Shown one piece after another: positions 1-4,755 of a DNA stretch of 5,813 nt. The notes beneath the pieces were generated by a model, which was not told the origin of the DNA, did not search any database, and worked only from the letters and a program-made list of their open reading frames with translations. The translations under genes and the position numbers were made by a program. Source of the DNA: Anaerotignum sp. (lineage in GTDB: Bacteria > Bacillota > Clostridia > Lachnospirales > Anaerotignaceae); assembly GCA_017442465.1 (NCBI GenBank), contig JAFRZQ010000136.1, forward strand, positions 1-5,813, given 5' to 3'. Every line of letters begins with the position of its first letter. The first letter of the stretch is position 1.

Positions 1-171
1 TCGATTGGAAAAACCATCTCTCAATGAAGATACTGCCCACTCTTTGGCTAATTCTTCATTCTGAGTACAGTAAAATCCAAGGCCGAAGTCATTATTCCTT
101 CTGCCCTCACCAAAAGTCGGCTTTTCAATAATTTTTTCTGAGCCATGATATATCGTAATTAACTTATTCAT
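1..171 (-). CDS. DUF3990 family protein, N-terminal part (C-terminus outside window)
   Basis: Only the first 57 codons are present; the gene runs off the left edge. The N-terminus has IYHGS (residues 7-11) and a NDFGLGFYCT stretch (27-36), followed by an EELAKEWA helix (39-46). I recognise this pattern from DUF3990. That family is thought to have an ADP-ribosyltransferase-like fold and is often found in toxin-antitoxin-like pairs, commonly beside DUF3791; the YHG tripeptide resembles the NAD-binding strand of that fold. The start is set by GGGAGG seven bases upstream of the ATG. The promoter directly upstream is TTGACA-type with two operator-like dyads, so tight repression is likely. No small antitoxin gene lies between it and the HTH gene upstream; one could lie downstream, outside the window. 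The family call comes from the motif pattern, and the toxin role is inference. Confidence 0.75.
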   Translation of the reverse strand, partial: MNKLITIYHGSEKIIEKPTFGEGRRNNDFGLGFYCTQNEELAKEWAVSSLRDGFSNR

Positions 172-194
172 TTTACCGACCTCCCTTTATTCCT

Positions 195-229
195 ATTATA
201 AATGTATCACCAGAGTGATAATATGTCAA
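195..229 (-). promoter_or_regulatory. Promoter of the DUF3990 gene
   Basis: On the minus strand a perfect -35 TTGACA (229-224) is followed after 17 bases by TACATT (206-201), a fair -10. A perfect TATAAT lies at 200-195, but 23 bases from the -35 hexamer is too far for standard use with it. The gene's ribosome binding site and ATG follow at once. The first operator dyad (205-220) fills the -35/-10 spacer, the classical position for a repressor that blocks RNA polymerase. Confidence 0.65.
205..220. promoter_or_regulatory. Operator-like dyad O1 (TATCAC-N4-GTGATA)
   Basis: TATCAC and GTGATA are perfect 6-bp inverted arms around CAGA. The 16-bp unit sits between the -35 and -10 of the DUF3990 promoter. 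Its exact mirror image recurs at 239-254. The half-site TATCAC resembles the operator half-sites of lambda-type CI repressors, which suggests an XRE-type HTH repressor. No such gene is in this window. Confidence 0.65.
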
Positions 230-238
230 TATCATAAC

Positions 239-254
239 TATCACTCTGGTGATG
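239..254. promoter_or_regulatory. Operator-like dyad O2 (mirror copy of O1)
   Basis: TATCACTCTGGTGATG is the reverse complement of O1 in 15 of 16 bases. The two centres are 34 bp apart, about three helical turns, so repressor dimers on both sites would face the same side of the DNA and could bind cooperatively. O2 lies just upstream of the -35 box. Confidence 0.6.
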
Positions 255-295
255 TTTCACGTTTTATTTAAAACCAAAAAAATTTAGTTCTATCG

Positions 296-487
296 TCAAA
301 TATCCCTCTTCTTCTCATTAATCATCTTTTTAATGCTTTCTTTTGGTATTCGCCAGACTCTACCGAATCTAATTGCCTGCAGCTCTCCTGATCGTAATAA
401 GCCATATACCGTATTTTTGCCAAGATATAAAATTTCTGCTACTTCATCTACTGTCAGCAATTCCTTTTCTAAAAATTCTTCATACAT
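296..487 (-). CDS. Excisionase-family helix-turn-helix protein (63 aa)
   Basis: This small basic DNA-binding protein is of the excisionase/MerR-like HTH type (HTH_17 class). The diagnostic run is LLTVDEVAEIL (residues 10-20) for the first helix, KNTVYGLLRSGEL (24-36) for the recognition helix, then the wing with IRFGRVWRIPKESI (39-52). These proteins act as recombination directionality factors or small transcriptional regulators on mobile elements. The 63-aa length is normal for the family. The start is fixed by AAGGAGGTG about seven bases before the ATG. No tyrosine integrase adjoins it here, so an Xis role is not shown; it could work with the serine recombinase upstream or regulate local promoters. 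Its ribosome binding site sits in a predicted RNA stem at 492-542. Confidence 0.85.
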   Translation of the reverse strand: MYEEFLEKELLTVDEVAEILYLGKNTVYGLLRSGELQAIRFGRVWRIPKESIKKMINEKKRDI

Positions 488-491
488 AACA

Positions 492-542
492 AGGCACCTC
501 CTTCGAACGTTATTTTATATTACTGTTCGCCAGGAAGTGCCT
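492..542 (-). promoter_or_regulatory. RNA hairpin sequestering the ribosome binding site of the HTH gene
   Basis: On the minus-strand transcript, 542-533 can pair with 501-492 over ten bases. Nine pairs are Watson-Crick and one is G-U (498 with 536). After a small internal loop, five more pairs form between 529-525 and 508-504. The GGAGG ribosome binding site of the HTH gene lies entirely within the outer stem. On the other strand the G-U pair would be a C-A mismatch, which points to function in the minus-strand RNA. The 16-nt apical loop is very AT-rich (TAATATAAA) and could carry a -10 box; a transcript starting there would lack the upstream arm and leave the site open. Confidence 0.5.
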
Positions 543-549
543 CCTCGTG

Positions 550-648
550 TTATGCTTCACCTAGCAATATTTCTATCGCTTTTCCAACTAAAAATAAAGT
601 CACCGCAATCACAACATCTTCCTCTTTTGGAATCACTATATTTTTCAA
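550..648 (-). CDS. Possible small ORF following the recombinase (32 aa, TTG start)
   Basis: One base past the recombinase stop, a TTG opens a 32-codon frame ending in TAA. Its product begins with a short acidic/basic segment (KNIVIPKEEDV), followed by a hydrophobic run (VVIAVTLFLVGKAIEILLG, about residues 12-30) that could be one membrane helix. In the same frame a GTG lies at 666, overlapping the end of the recombinase gene. The GGGAGGTGAGG at 671-661 is a possible ribosome binding site, about 12 bases from the TTG. I do not recognise the product. The non-ATG start and long spacing make this uncertain; codon use is coherent and the frame fills most of an otherwise empty gap. Confidence 0.35.
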   Translation of the reverse strand: MKNIVIPKEEDVVIAVTLFLVGKAIEILLGEA

Positions 649-649
649 T

Positions 650-1261
650 TCATCTTTTGCCCTCACCTCCCTTCACGGCATGATAAAAGCTACTTCGCTT
701 CAGACCTGTAAGTTTCATCGCCTCCTTTGCCGTGATCCTTCCATCCTGCCAATCTTTTACAACAGCAGAGAAGTTATCAGGAACACAAATCCTCGGTCTA
801 CCAAAAGACTTCCCTGCCAACTTTGCTGCATCGATTCCTTCCCGTTGTCTGGTACGAATCATCTCTCTTTCCTGTTGAGCAATGCTGGACAGAACTTCAA
901 TCAAAATGTTGTTAATCATTTCCACGATCCATTCCTGGCCAGTAGGCACCTGGATCATAGATGTAGGAAGATCCAGAATCATCAAACGAATATTGTTCTT
1001 TTGGAACCATTCCAGCTCGCCTTTGATATCCGCCTTGTTTCTGGAAAGCCTGTCCAGAGATTTAATGTATAGGGTATCGCCCGAACGTAGCCCCAATGCA
1101 CCTTTCAATGCCTGATACCCAGGGCGATCAAGATCCTTACCCGACTGCTTATCCACCACGATATTTTCTTCAGGTACATATTTTTTCAGTTCCAACAGCT
1201 GACGATCCAGATTCTGTTCCCTAGAACTGACTCTGGCATAGCCCATAACTCTGCTTTGCAT
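650..1261 (-). CDS. Serine recombinase of the resolvase/invertase family
   Basis: This small serine site-specific recombinase has 203 aa, normal for Tn3-type resolvases and invertases. The N-terminal catalytic domain begins with GYARVSSREQN (7-17), where R10 and S12 correspond to the conserved Arg and the nucleophilic Ser. The second catalytic cluster is SLDRLSRN (68-75), with D70, R71 and R74. The long E helix includes IAQQEREMIRTRQREG (127-142), then GRPR (154-157). A C-terminal Hin-type HTH spans about 172-197 (DGRITAKEAMKLTGLKRSSFY). The start at 1261 is supported by GGGGGTG seven bases upstream; a second Met at residue 6 is less likely. The 139-bp region upstream holds an array of half-sites like a res site, so resolution of plasmid multimers or transposon cointegrates is more likely than inversion. 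Binding there would also repress its own transcription. Confidence 0.93.
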   Translation of the reverse strand: MQSRVMGYARVSSREQNLDRQLLELKKYVPEENIVVDKQSGKDLDRPGYQALKGALGLRSGDTLYIKSLDRLSRNKADIKGELEWFQKNNIRLMILDLPTSMIQVPTGQEWIVEMINNILIEVLSSIAQQEREMIRTRQREGIDAAKLAGKSFGRPRICVPDNFSAVVKDWQDGRITAKEAMKLTGLKRSSFYHAVKGGEGKR

Positions 1262-1277
1262 AACTTCACCCCCAAAC

Positions 1278-1399
1278 TGTCCAGAAAAGTCCTGCCATTT
1301 TCAGACATATCCGAAAACTGAAACAGGACTTTTTCAGACACATTTTTACCCGTTTTTCTACTGATTTTACTTATCTGTAAAAGTGTACTTTTTCAGACA
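1278..1399. other. Predicted three-subsite res recombination site
   Basis: Six copies of a half-site close to TGTCTGAAAA occur as three inverted pairs. Subsite I, 1372-1399, is 28 bp with 13-bp arms TATCTGTAAAAGT and (reverse complement) TGTCTGAAAAAGT, 11 of 13 identical around a central GT. Subsite II, 1308-1340, is 33 bp with arms TATCCGAAAA and TGTCTGAAAA. Subsite III, 1278-1307, is 30 bp with arms TGTCCAGAAAA and TGTCTGAAAA. In Tn3/gamma-delta the res site has subsites of 28, 34 and 25 bp, with the 28-bp crossover site farthest from the resolvase gene; the same order is seen here, and half-sites there also begin TGTCYG. The array lies between the amidotransferase stop and the resolvase ribosome binding site. 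Crossover would be at the centre of subsite I, near 1385. Confidence 0.75.
1285..1333 (-). terminator. Terminator-like hairpin overlapping res subsites II and III
   Basis: A perfect 10-bp inverted repeat (CAGGACTTTT at 1324-1333 and its complement at 1285-1294) encloses a second 6-bp pair (CTGAAA at 1318-1323 with TTTCAG at 1299-1304). On the minus strand the stem ends in TTTTCT, and on the plus strand in TTTTTC, so weak termination is possible in either direction. It lies 68 bases past the amidotransferase stop and could end the cassette transcript. Part of the symmetry is inherent in the recombinase half-sites, so a terminator role is tentative. Confidence 0.35.
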
Positions 1400-1400
1400 G

Positions 1401-2402
1401 TTATACAAATCCAAACTCATAGATTTCTTCCACATACTCATGGAGAATATCCGGATTATAGAGCAACGCTTCGATTTCTTCTTCCTCAAACCCATTCTCA
1501 TAGAGATACAGTACTTCATCTTCTGACACACCGACATTCGCAGCATAGTCGATCAGGCTTTCCAGATAAGTTCCGTACATCATACCCTTTACAGTATTAC
1601 TTTTCTTACAGATAGGTGTCCCAAAGCTATAGCTGTATGGTCTGCATCCCCCGTACCAGAAATTATCATAGCAATCCAGTTTTGCTGTATTGAAGGAATC
1701 TCTCAATACTGTACCATCTGCTCTCAGAACCAGAATATCACCCTGATTGATCTTCACTTCATTATGAGGAAAATGGATAAATCCGGCCTTTTTCAGCCCC
1801 TGTTTTAAAATTTCTTCTGTAGAAGCGTAAATATAAAATCCCAGCTTTTCAAAATGGTAAACTGTCAAAGGGTTGTTCCCCTTCACCAGATACAGGTTGT
1901 CCTGACCATCCAGCAAGGTAAAACAAAAAGAGCCTTCAATCTGTTCTGCCATCTGCTGAATGGCTTTCAAGTTGAAGGCTCCTGTACTTTCTATCATCTG
2001 TACCGCAACATAACTGTCTGTTTCAATGTTAGTATTGGGTAGGTGAAATTCTCTGCGAAGTTTCATTTCATTATAAAGCACCCCATTATGAGCAAGAGCA
2101 AAGGATGTATCCTTACAGTACCCACGGAAAGGATGGTTGTTCCTGTTAATCTTTTCACTCCCTTGCGTTGTTAAACGAGTGTGCCCTAAAACTACATTTA
2201 CTCCATATGGAATCTTTTTATGAAAACTATGGGCTGGCAGCGGCTTTTTATGGATCTCCATATGTCCATTTATGTTGTAAGCAATACCTGTTGCATCTGT
2301 GCCTCTCTTCTCACAGGCAACAGACAATTTACGTATCAGATGGTTCTTCTGCACATAAGACAATTTATGTCCATAATCCATAATTCCAAACAAGCAACAC
2401 AT
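1401..2402 (-). CDS. Class II (Ntn-type) glutamine amidotransferase
   Basis: Class II glutamine amidotransferases hydrolyse glutamine to glutamate and ammonia, which is channelled to a partner enzyme. The protein starts MCCLFGI, so removal of Met would expose Cys2 as the N-terminal nucleophile, as in GlmS and PurF. Family motifs follow in order: RGTDATGI (33-40), GHTRLTTQG (73-81, glutamine-binding loop), NNHPF (88-92), LAHNGVLYN (103-111, oxyanion Asn-Gly), TDS (128-130) and YASTEE (192-197). The GATase domain ends near residue 235. A roughly 95-aa tail lacks recognisable synthetase or isomerase domains and ends in an acidic helical segment (SEDEVLYLYENGFEEEEIEALL). With no fused synthase, the partner is probably the amidoligase encoded just upstream. 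Its ATG lies three bases after the amidoligase stop and GAGGAGG lies inside that gene's end, so translation is probably coupled. Confidence 0.9.
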   Translation of the reverse strand: MCCLFGIMDYGHKLSYVQKNHLIRKLSVACEKRGTDATGIAYNINGHMEIHKKPLPAHSFHKKIPYGVNVVLGHTRLTTQGSEKINRNNHPFRGYCKDTSFALAHNGVLYNEMKLRREFHLPNTNIETDSYVAVQMIESTGAFNLKAIQQMAEQIEGSFCFTLLDGQDNLYLVKGNNPLTVYHFEKLGFYIYASTEEILKQGLKKAGFIHFPHNEVKINQGDILVLRADGTVLRDSFNTAKLDCYDNFWYGGCRPYSYSFGTPICKKSNTVKGMMYGTYLESLIDYAANVGVSEDEVLYLYENGFEEEEIEALLYNPDILHEYVEEIYEFGFV

Positions 2403-2405
2403 TAG

Positions 2406-3503
2406 TCATTCCTCCTCATCTGTTTCTACCGGTTCATTGATATATAACTGTCTTTCTTTCAAATATGTAATCAGTTCAGGCTCAGTGATCTGGGATACAA
2501 ATCGCCACCAACTCAGATCCTGCAGTTCTTTTTCAGAACAAAAAATCGCTACCTTACAAAGTCTTTCGACCATCTGCAAAGTAGCGATCAGAGTATTATA
2601 TTTCAGCGTACCACGCCACATCCGAAATTCGATGGTGTGATAGTTTTGTAAATTTACACAGGTGTATCTCCCCATACCGGAGTTCTTAGCACAATTCATC
2701 ACCTGTTCAGGTTTTTCTTTGAATCCATAGCGGGCAGCCCAATGATCCATCTGTCCCTGTGTTCTGCGAGAAAAGCAAAGTAATTCCTCCCAATATTTCT
2801 CCACGAGAAACAGGACTTTCCCGATGTTCCATTCCTGTTCATCACAGGTGCTGCCAAAGTATGTGCGATTCACATGACAATGTAACCCACAGGTTCCAGC
2901 CTTATGAGAACGATAACCCAGATGCAAGGCTTCTTTTGTTAGCTCTTTCCACGGCATGGTTTCTATATGGTATTTCAATGTCATGGGGTGCGTAACAATC
3001 TCGAAGCCTTCATCCAGAGAACCATCCGTTTTGATATAGATGTGTCTGGCTTTTTCATTTGCCAGATCAGTCAACGTTCTAGCATTCTTACTGCTACAGC
3101 CACCGTCATCCAATTCCAGTTCTACACCTATGAACATTTCCTTACCACTGCCATAAAAAATCGGAGAAGGTTTGTAACTGTAATTGTAAATCGGTCCTTC
3201 TCTGACACAGTGATTACACAATATTCTGCAGCTATCATCATCATAATATGCATTTTCCTGTCGAATCATCCGTCCACACTCATCACAGTTAGCGAAATAG
3301 TCATCATAGCAACGTTCGCACAAAGGACGGTCATTATCCCCACCAGTTGCATGTTCGCGATAGATACGAGTACCACATTCATAACACAATGTTGTTACTT
3401 CGTCCAAACAATCGGCACAGTATGCACGATCACCAAAATAGTGAACTTCATCAATACCAAGTTCGCAGTCACATTCGCAGCAGTAAATTGTATATTCTTC
3501 CAT
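2406..3503 (-). CDS. Amidoligase (COOH-NH2 ligase) with three N-terminal zinc-type Cys4 modules
   Basis: The C-terminal two thirds match the putative amidoligase family (Amidoligase_2, glutamine-synthetase/GCS-like fold), ATP-dependent enzymes that join a carboxylate and an amine. Key stretches are FIGVELELDD (124-133, with acidic metal/ATP ligands E128 and E130), KTDGSLDEGFEIVTHP (158-173), CGLHCHVNR (205-213, H208 and H210) and NYHTIEFRMWRGT (287-299). The first 100 residues carry paired C-x2-C motifs forming three modules: C8/C11 with C29/C32, C40/C43 with C62/C65, and C73/C76 with C96/C99. The inner spacings of 17, 18 and 19 residues are LIM- or treble-clef-like and suggest up to three zinc ions and a partner- or substrate-binding role. 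TAAGGAGGGG six bases before the ATG fixes the start. The gene is packed between DUF960 (15-base gap) and the amidotransferase (3-base gap). The substrate is unknown; a peptide or cell-envelope component is possible. Confidence 0.85.
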   Translation of the reverse strand: MEEYTIYCCECDCELGIDEVHYFGDRAYCADCLDEVTTLCYECGTRIYREHATGGDNDRPLCERCYDDYFANCDECGRMIRQENAYYDDDSCRILCNHCVREGPIYNYSYKPSPIFYGSGKEMFIGVELELDDGGCSSKNARTLTDLANEKARHIYIKTDGSLDEGFEIVTHPMTLKYHIETMPWKELTKEALHLGYRSHKAGTCGLHCHVNRTYFGSTCDEQEWNIGKVLFLVEKYWEELLCFSRRTQGQMDHWAARYGFKEKPEQVMNCAKNSGMGRYTCVNLQNYHTIEFRMWRGTLKYNTLIATLQMVERLCKVAIFCSEKELQDLSWWRFVSQITEPELITYLKERQLYINEPVETDEEE

Positions 3504-3518
3504 GGTATCCCCTCCTTA

Positions 3519-3815
3519 TCAGTATTCTTCTACCAGAAGCATTGTGGAATGTGTTTCATCATCGATGATGTACACTCTTTCTTTGAATCCGAATTCCACT
3601 TCACACTGCACTTTTACTACATTTTCATATGGTGGAACTTCCTGACTATGGCTGATCAGTACGCCATCCACTGTTTTTTGCAAATCAAAAATCTGCAGAT
3701 AGTCCTGCTCCTTTGGTTCATCTACCATCAACCATAACAGGAGCTGCAACGGTTCTGGAATCCTCTCATATACACCCAGTGTAATGAGTCGTTTGTTTTG
3801 AAATCTTTTCTTCAT
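3519..3815 (-). CDS. DUF960 family protein (98 aa)
   Basis: I recognise the DUF960 pattern: FQNKRLITLGVYERIP near the N-terminus, then LQLLLWLMVD (23-32), the QDYLQIFDL block (37-45), ISHSQEVPPY (54-63), and the ending IDDETHSTMLL (84-94). The molecular function is unknown; the family is common in Bacillota and their mobile elements. The start at 3815 has AGGAGG seven bases upstream. An upstream in-frame ATG at 3860 has no well-spaced site and lies within a terminator-like hairpin, so I reject the longer form. It is the first gene of the cassette with the amidoligase and amidotransferase: the stop is 15 bases before the amidoligase ATG, and that gene's ribosome binding site fills the gap. The context suggests an accessory role with those enzymes, which is inference. 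Confidence 0.88.
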   Translation of the reverse strand: MKKRFQNKRLITLGVYERIPEPLQLLLWLMVDEPKEQDYLQIFDLQKTVDGVLISHSQEVPPYENVVKVQCEVEFGFKERVYIIDDETHSTMLLVEEY

Positions 3816-3830
3816 ATGGTCGCCTCCTAG

Positions 3831-3871
3831 ATAAAACAAAAACGACCTGCACGGCCACATGCCGGCAGGTC
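3831..3871 (-). terminator. Intrinsic terminator or attenuator in the leader of the DUF960 operon
   Basis: On the minus strand GACCTGC (3871-3865) pairs with GCAGGTC (3850-3844). CGGC/GCCG extends the stem inwards with one bulged base, and the run GTTTTTGTTTT follows. This is a good Rho-independent terminator. It lies 79 bases after the stop of the four-cysteine gene and only about ten bases before the ribosome binding site of DUF960. It may simply end the upstream operon. If the cassette promoter is the AT-rich stretch at 3886-3915, the hairpin falls in the cassette's own leader and would act as an attenuator. Confidence 0.75.
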
Positions 3872-3885
3872 TTAATACCTCCTAT

Positions 3886-3915
3886 TTGATTTATAATATA
3901 TATTTCTAATTATTA
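3886..3915 (-). promoter_or_regulatory. Candidate AT-rich promoter for the DUF960-amidoligase-GATase cassette
   Basis: Between the four-cysteine gene and the hairpin, the minus strand reads TTTTTAATAATTAG, then AATATATATTATAAATC. TATTAT or TATAAA could be a -10 box, but no good TTGACA-like hexamer lies 16-18 bases upstream. It is the only plausible promoter region directly before the cassette. A good AGGAGG (at about 3883-3878) follows it with no start codon at normal spacing. Read-through from the SLOG operon is the alternative. Confidence 0.35.
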
Positions 3916-3949
3916 AAAATACGTATCTCTATCATCTGGATGCGTTCCG

Positions 3950-4156
3950 TTATAATTTAGACTCAAATTTATTACAGTACATCGTGGAAATCGTATCAAC
4001 ATTTCTTATTAGACACTTCTTCTTTTCTTTAATGTCTTTTATCTCCCATAATCCCACATTAGGTGAAACAGGAGCGATTGCACTATTGGTAGGATCATAC
4101 CAATTTTTACAAATGGCGCATTTTTTTGCTTTGTTTGCATTAAATAGCTGAGCCAT
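3950..4156 (-). CDS. Small four-cysteine protein of unknown function (68 aa)
   Basis: I do not recognise the family. The start has AAGGAGGAG six bases before the ATG, so it is likely to be translated. The product has four cysteines: a CAIC pair at residues 13 and 16, then C48 and C61. This could form a single zinc- or metal-binding site. Other visible features are the aromatic WYDP segment after the first pair (19-22), a Pro-rich turn (SAIAPVSPN, 25-33) and a Lys-rich stretch (KDIKEKKK, 40-47). There is no signal peptide or membrane segment, so it is probably cytoplasmic. It is the last gene of a minus-strand cluster with the 61-aa membrane protein (30-base gap) and the SLOG protein. A terminator follows 79 bases later. 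Confidence 0.65.
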   Translation of the reverse strand: MAQLFNANKAKKCAICKNWYDPTNSAIAPVSPNVGLWEIKDIKEKKKCLIRNVDTISTMYCNKFESKL

Positions 4157-4186
4157 TCTACTCCTCCTTACAAAGCAACCTTGTTA

Positions 4187-4372
4187 TTATTTGTTAAAGA
4201 AAATTTTCGATATAACCATTGCAATTAACGCAATGCCTGTCACTATAAAGGCGATAGAACCTACGAATGCAAAAATTTGATGAATACTAGTAAACACTAA
4301 GCAAATAATTCCAATCAGTAATCCCGCTAACACAATTTTAGACAATAAAGATGTTTCTTTTTTCTTAAACAT
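4187..4372 (-). CDS. Small two-helix membrane protein (61 aa)
   Basis: This short hydrophobic protein of unknown family has a basic N-terminus (MFKKK) and two probable transmembrane helices, roughly residues 12-31 (KIVLAGLLIGIICLVFTSI) and 33-57 (through AFVGSIAFIVTGIALIAMV), with a basic C-terminus. The positive ends suggest that both termini are cytoplasmic, forming a hairpin in the membrane. AAGGAGG nine bases before the ATG supports the start. It lies 34 bases downstream of the SLOG gene in the same direction, which suggests co-expression. Two-helix membrane effectors (SLATT class) are known to accompany SLOG sensors in some conflict systems, but this protein is shorter than those and I cannot show homology. 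Confidence 0.65.
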   Translation of the reverse strand: MFKKKETSLLSKIVLAGLLIGIICLVFTSIHQIFAFVGSIAFIVTGIALIAMVISKIFFNK

Positions 4373-4406
4373 TTTTTCTTTCCTCCTTCATATTTCTGAA
4401 AATAAC

Positions 4407-4739
4407 CTACTCCATCAAATAAACTTTTATCGGAGTATTTTTCTTTTTACAGTTATCAATTACATATTTCGTGCCTTTTGATTTACCATCCCAAAAGGCT
4501 AAAACCAAATCTGCATTTTCAATGATCACAATATTCCTTTTCAATGGTGCTACACGCCCGTATTTCTCATATTCAGGCAAAAACTCTGTCAGTCTAATCT
4601 CGTTCCTCAGAGCATATTCTCTTGCGCTGGTATCAACACCTATAGCACCACCAGATATAATTTCCGTTACATCTTGAGGAAGATATTCTCCTAAATCATG
4701 TATATGTAATCCCCTTGACCCAACTACAGCTACCCTCAT
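4407..4739 (-). CDS. SLOG-fold protein (DprA/YpsA-like nucleotide-binding domain, 110 aa)
   Basis: A single Rossmann-like SLOG domain is visible. It opens with RVAVVGSRG (2-10), the first strand and glycine loop, then IISGGAIGVDTSAREYA (27-43), the diagnostic GG-x-GVD phosphate-binding motif. PEYEKYGRVAPLKRN (55-69) comes next, then ADLVLAFWDGKSKGT (76-90). This is close to the DUF2493/YpsA-related branch and to the DprA/Smf core. SLOG proteins bind nucleotides or nucleotide-derived ligands, and some are sensors in defence or conflict systems. No enzymatic residues can be assigned with confidence. The ATG at 4739 is preferred because GGGTGGG lies six bases upstream; the in-frame ATG at 4745 and TTG at 4754 lack proper spacing. 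It is the first gene of a three-gene cluster, divergent from the ribbon-helix-helix gene. Confidence 0.82.
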   Translation of the reverse strand: MRVAVVGSRGLHIHDLGEYLPQDVTEIISGGAIGVDTSAREYALRNEIRLTEFLPEYEKYGRVAPLKRNIVIIENADLVLAFWDGKSKGTKYVIDNCKKKNTPIKVYLME

Positions 4740-4755
4740 TCGCATCCCACCCAAT

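Noticed and set aside
255..295. Terminator after the excisionase-like gene
   Set aside because: Only a 5-bp A/T-rich stem (GTTTT-N4-AAAAC near 261-273) is visible, too weak to call.
680..1115. Plus-strand frames opposite the recombinase
   Set aside because: They are antisense to a recombinase with all catalytic motifs; the translations show no family features.
2967..3737. 256-codon open frame on the plus strand opposite the amidoligase and DUF960
   Set aside because: It lies antisense to two well-supported genes, its product is low-complexity and rich in Ile, Phe and Thr as expected from the reverse of Cys/Asp/Glu-rich coding sequence, and it has no convincing ribosome binding site.
3816..3860. 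Upstream in-frame ATG extending the DUF960 protein by 15 residues
   Set aside because: It lies within the terminator hairpin, AGGAGG is 17 bases away, and the extra residues do not resemble the family; the ATG at 3815 has an ideal ribosome binding site.
4740..4754. TTG at 4754 as the start of the SLOG protein
   Set aside because: No ribosome binding site precedes it, and GGGTGGG would lie inside the gene; that site is well spaced for the ATG at 4739, where the SLOG domain begins.
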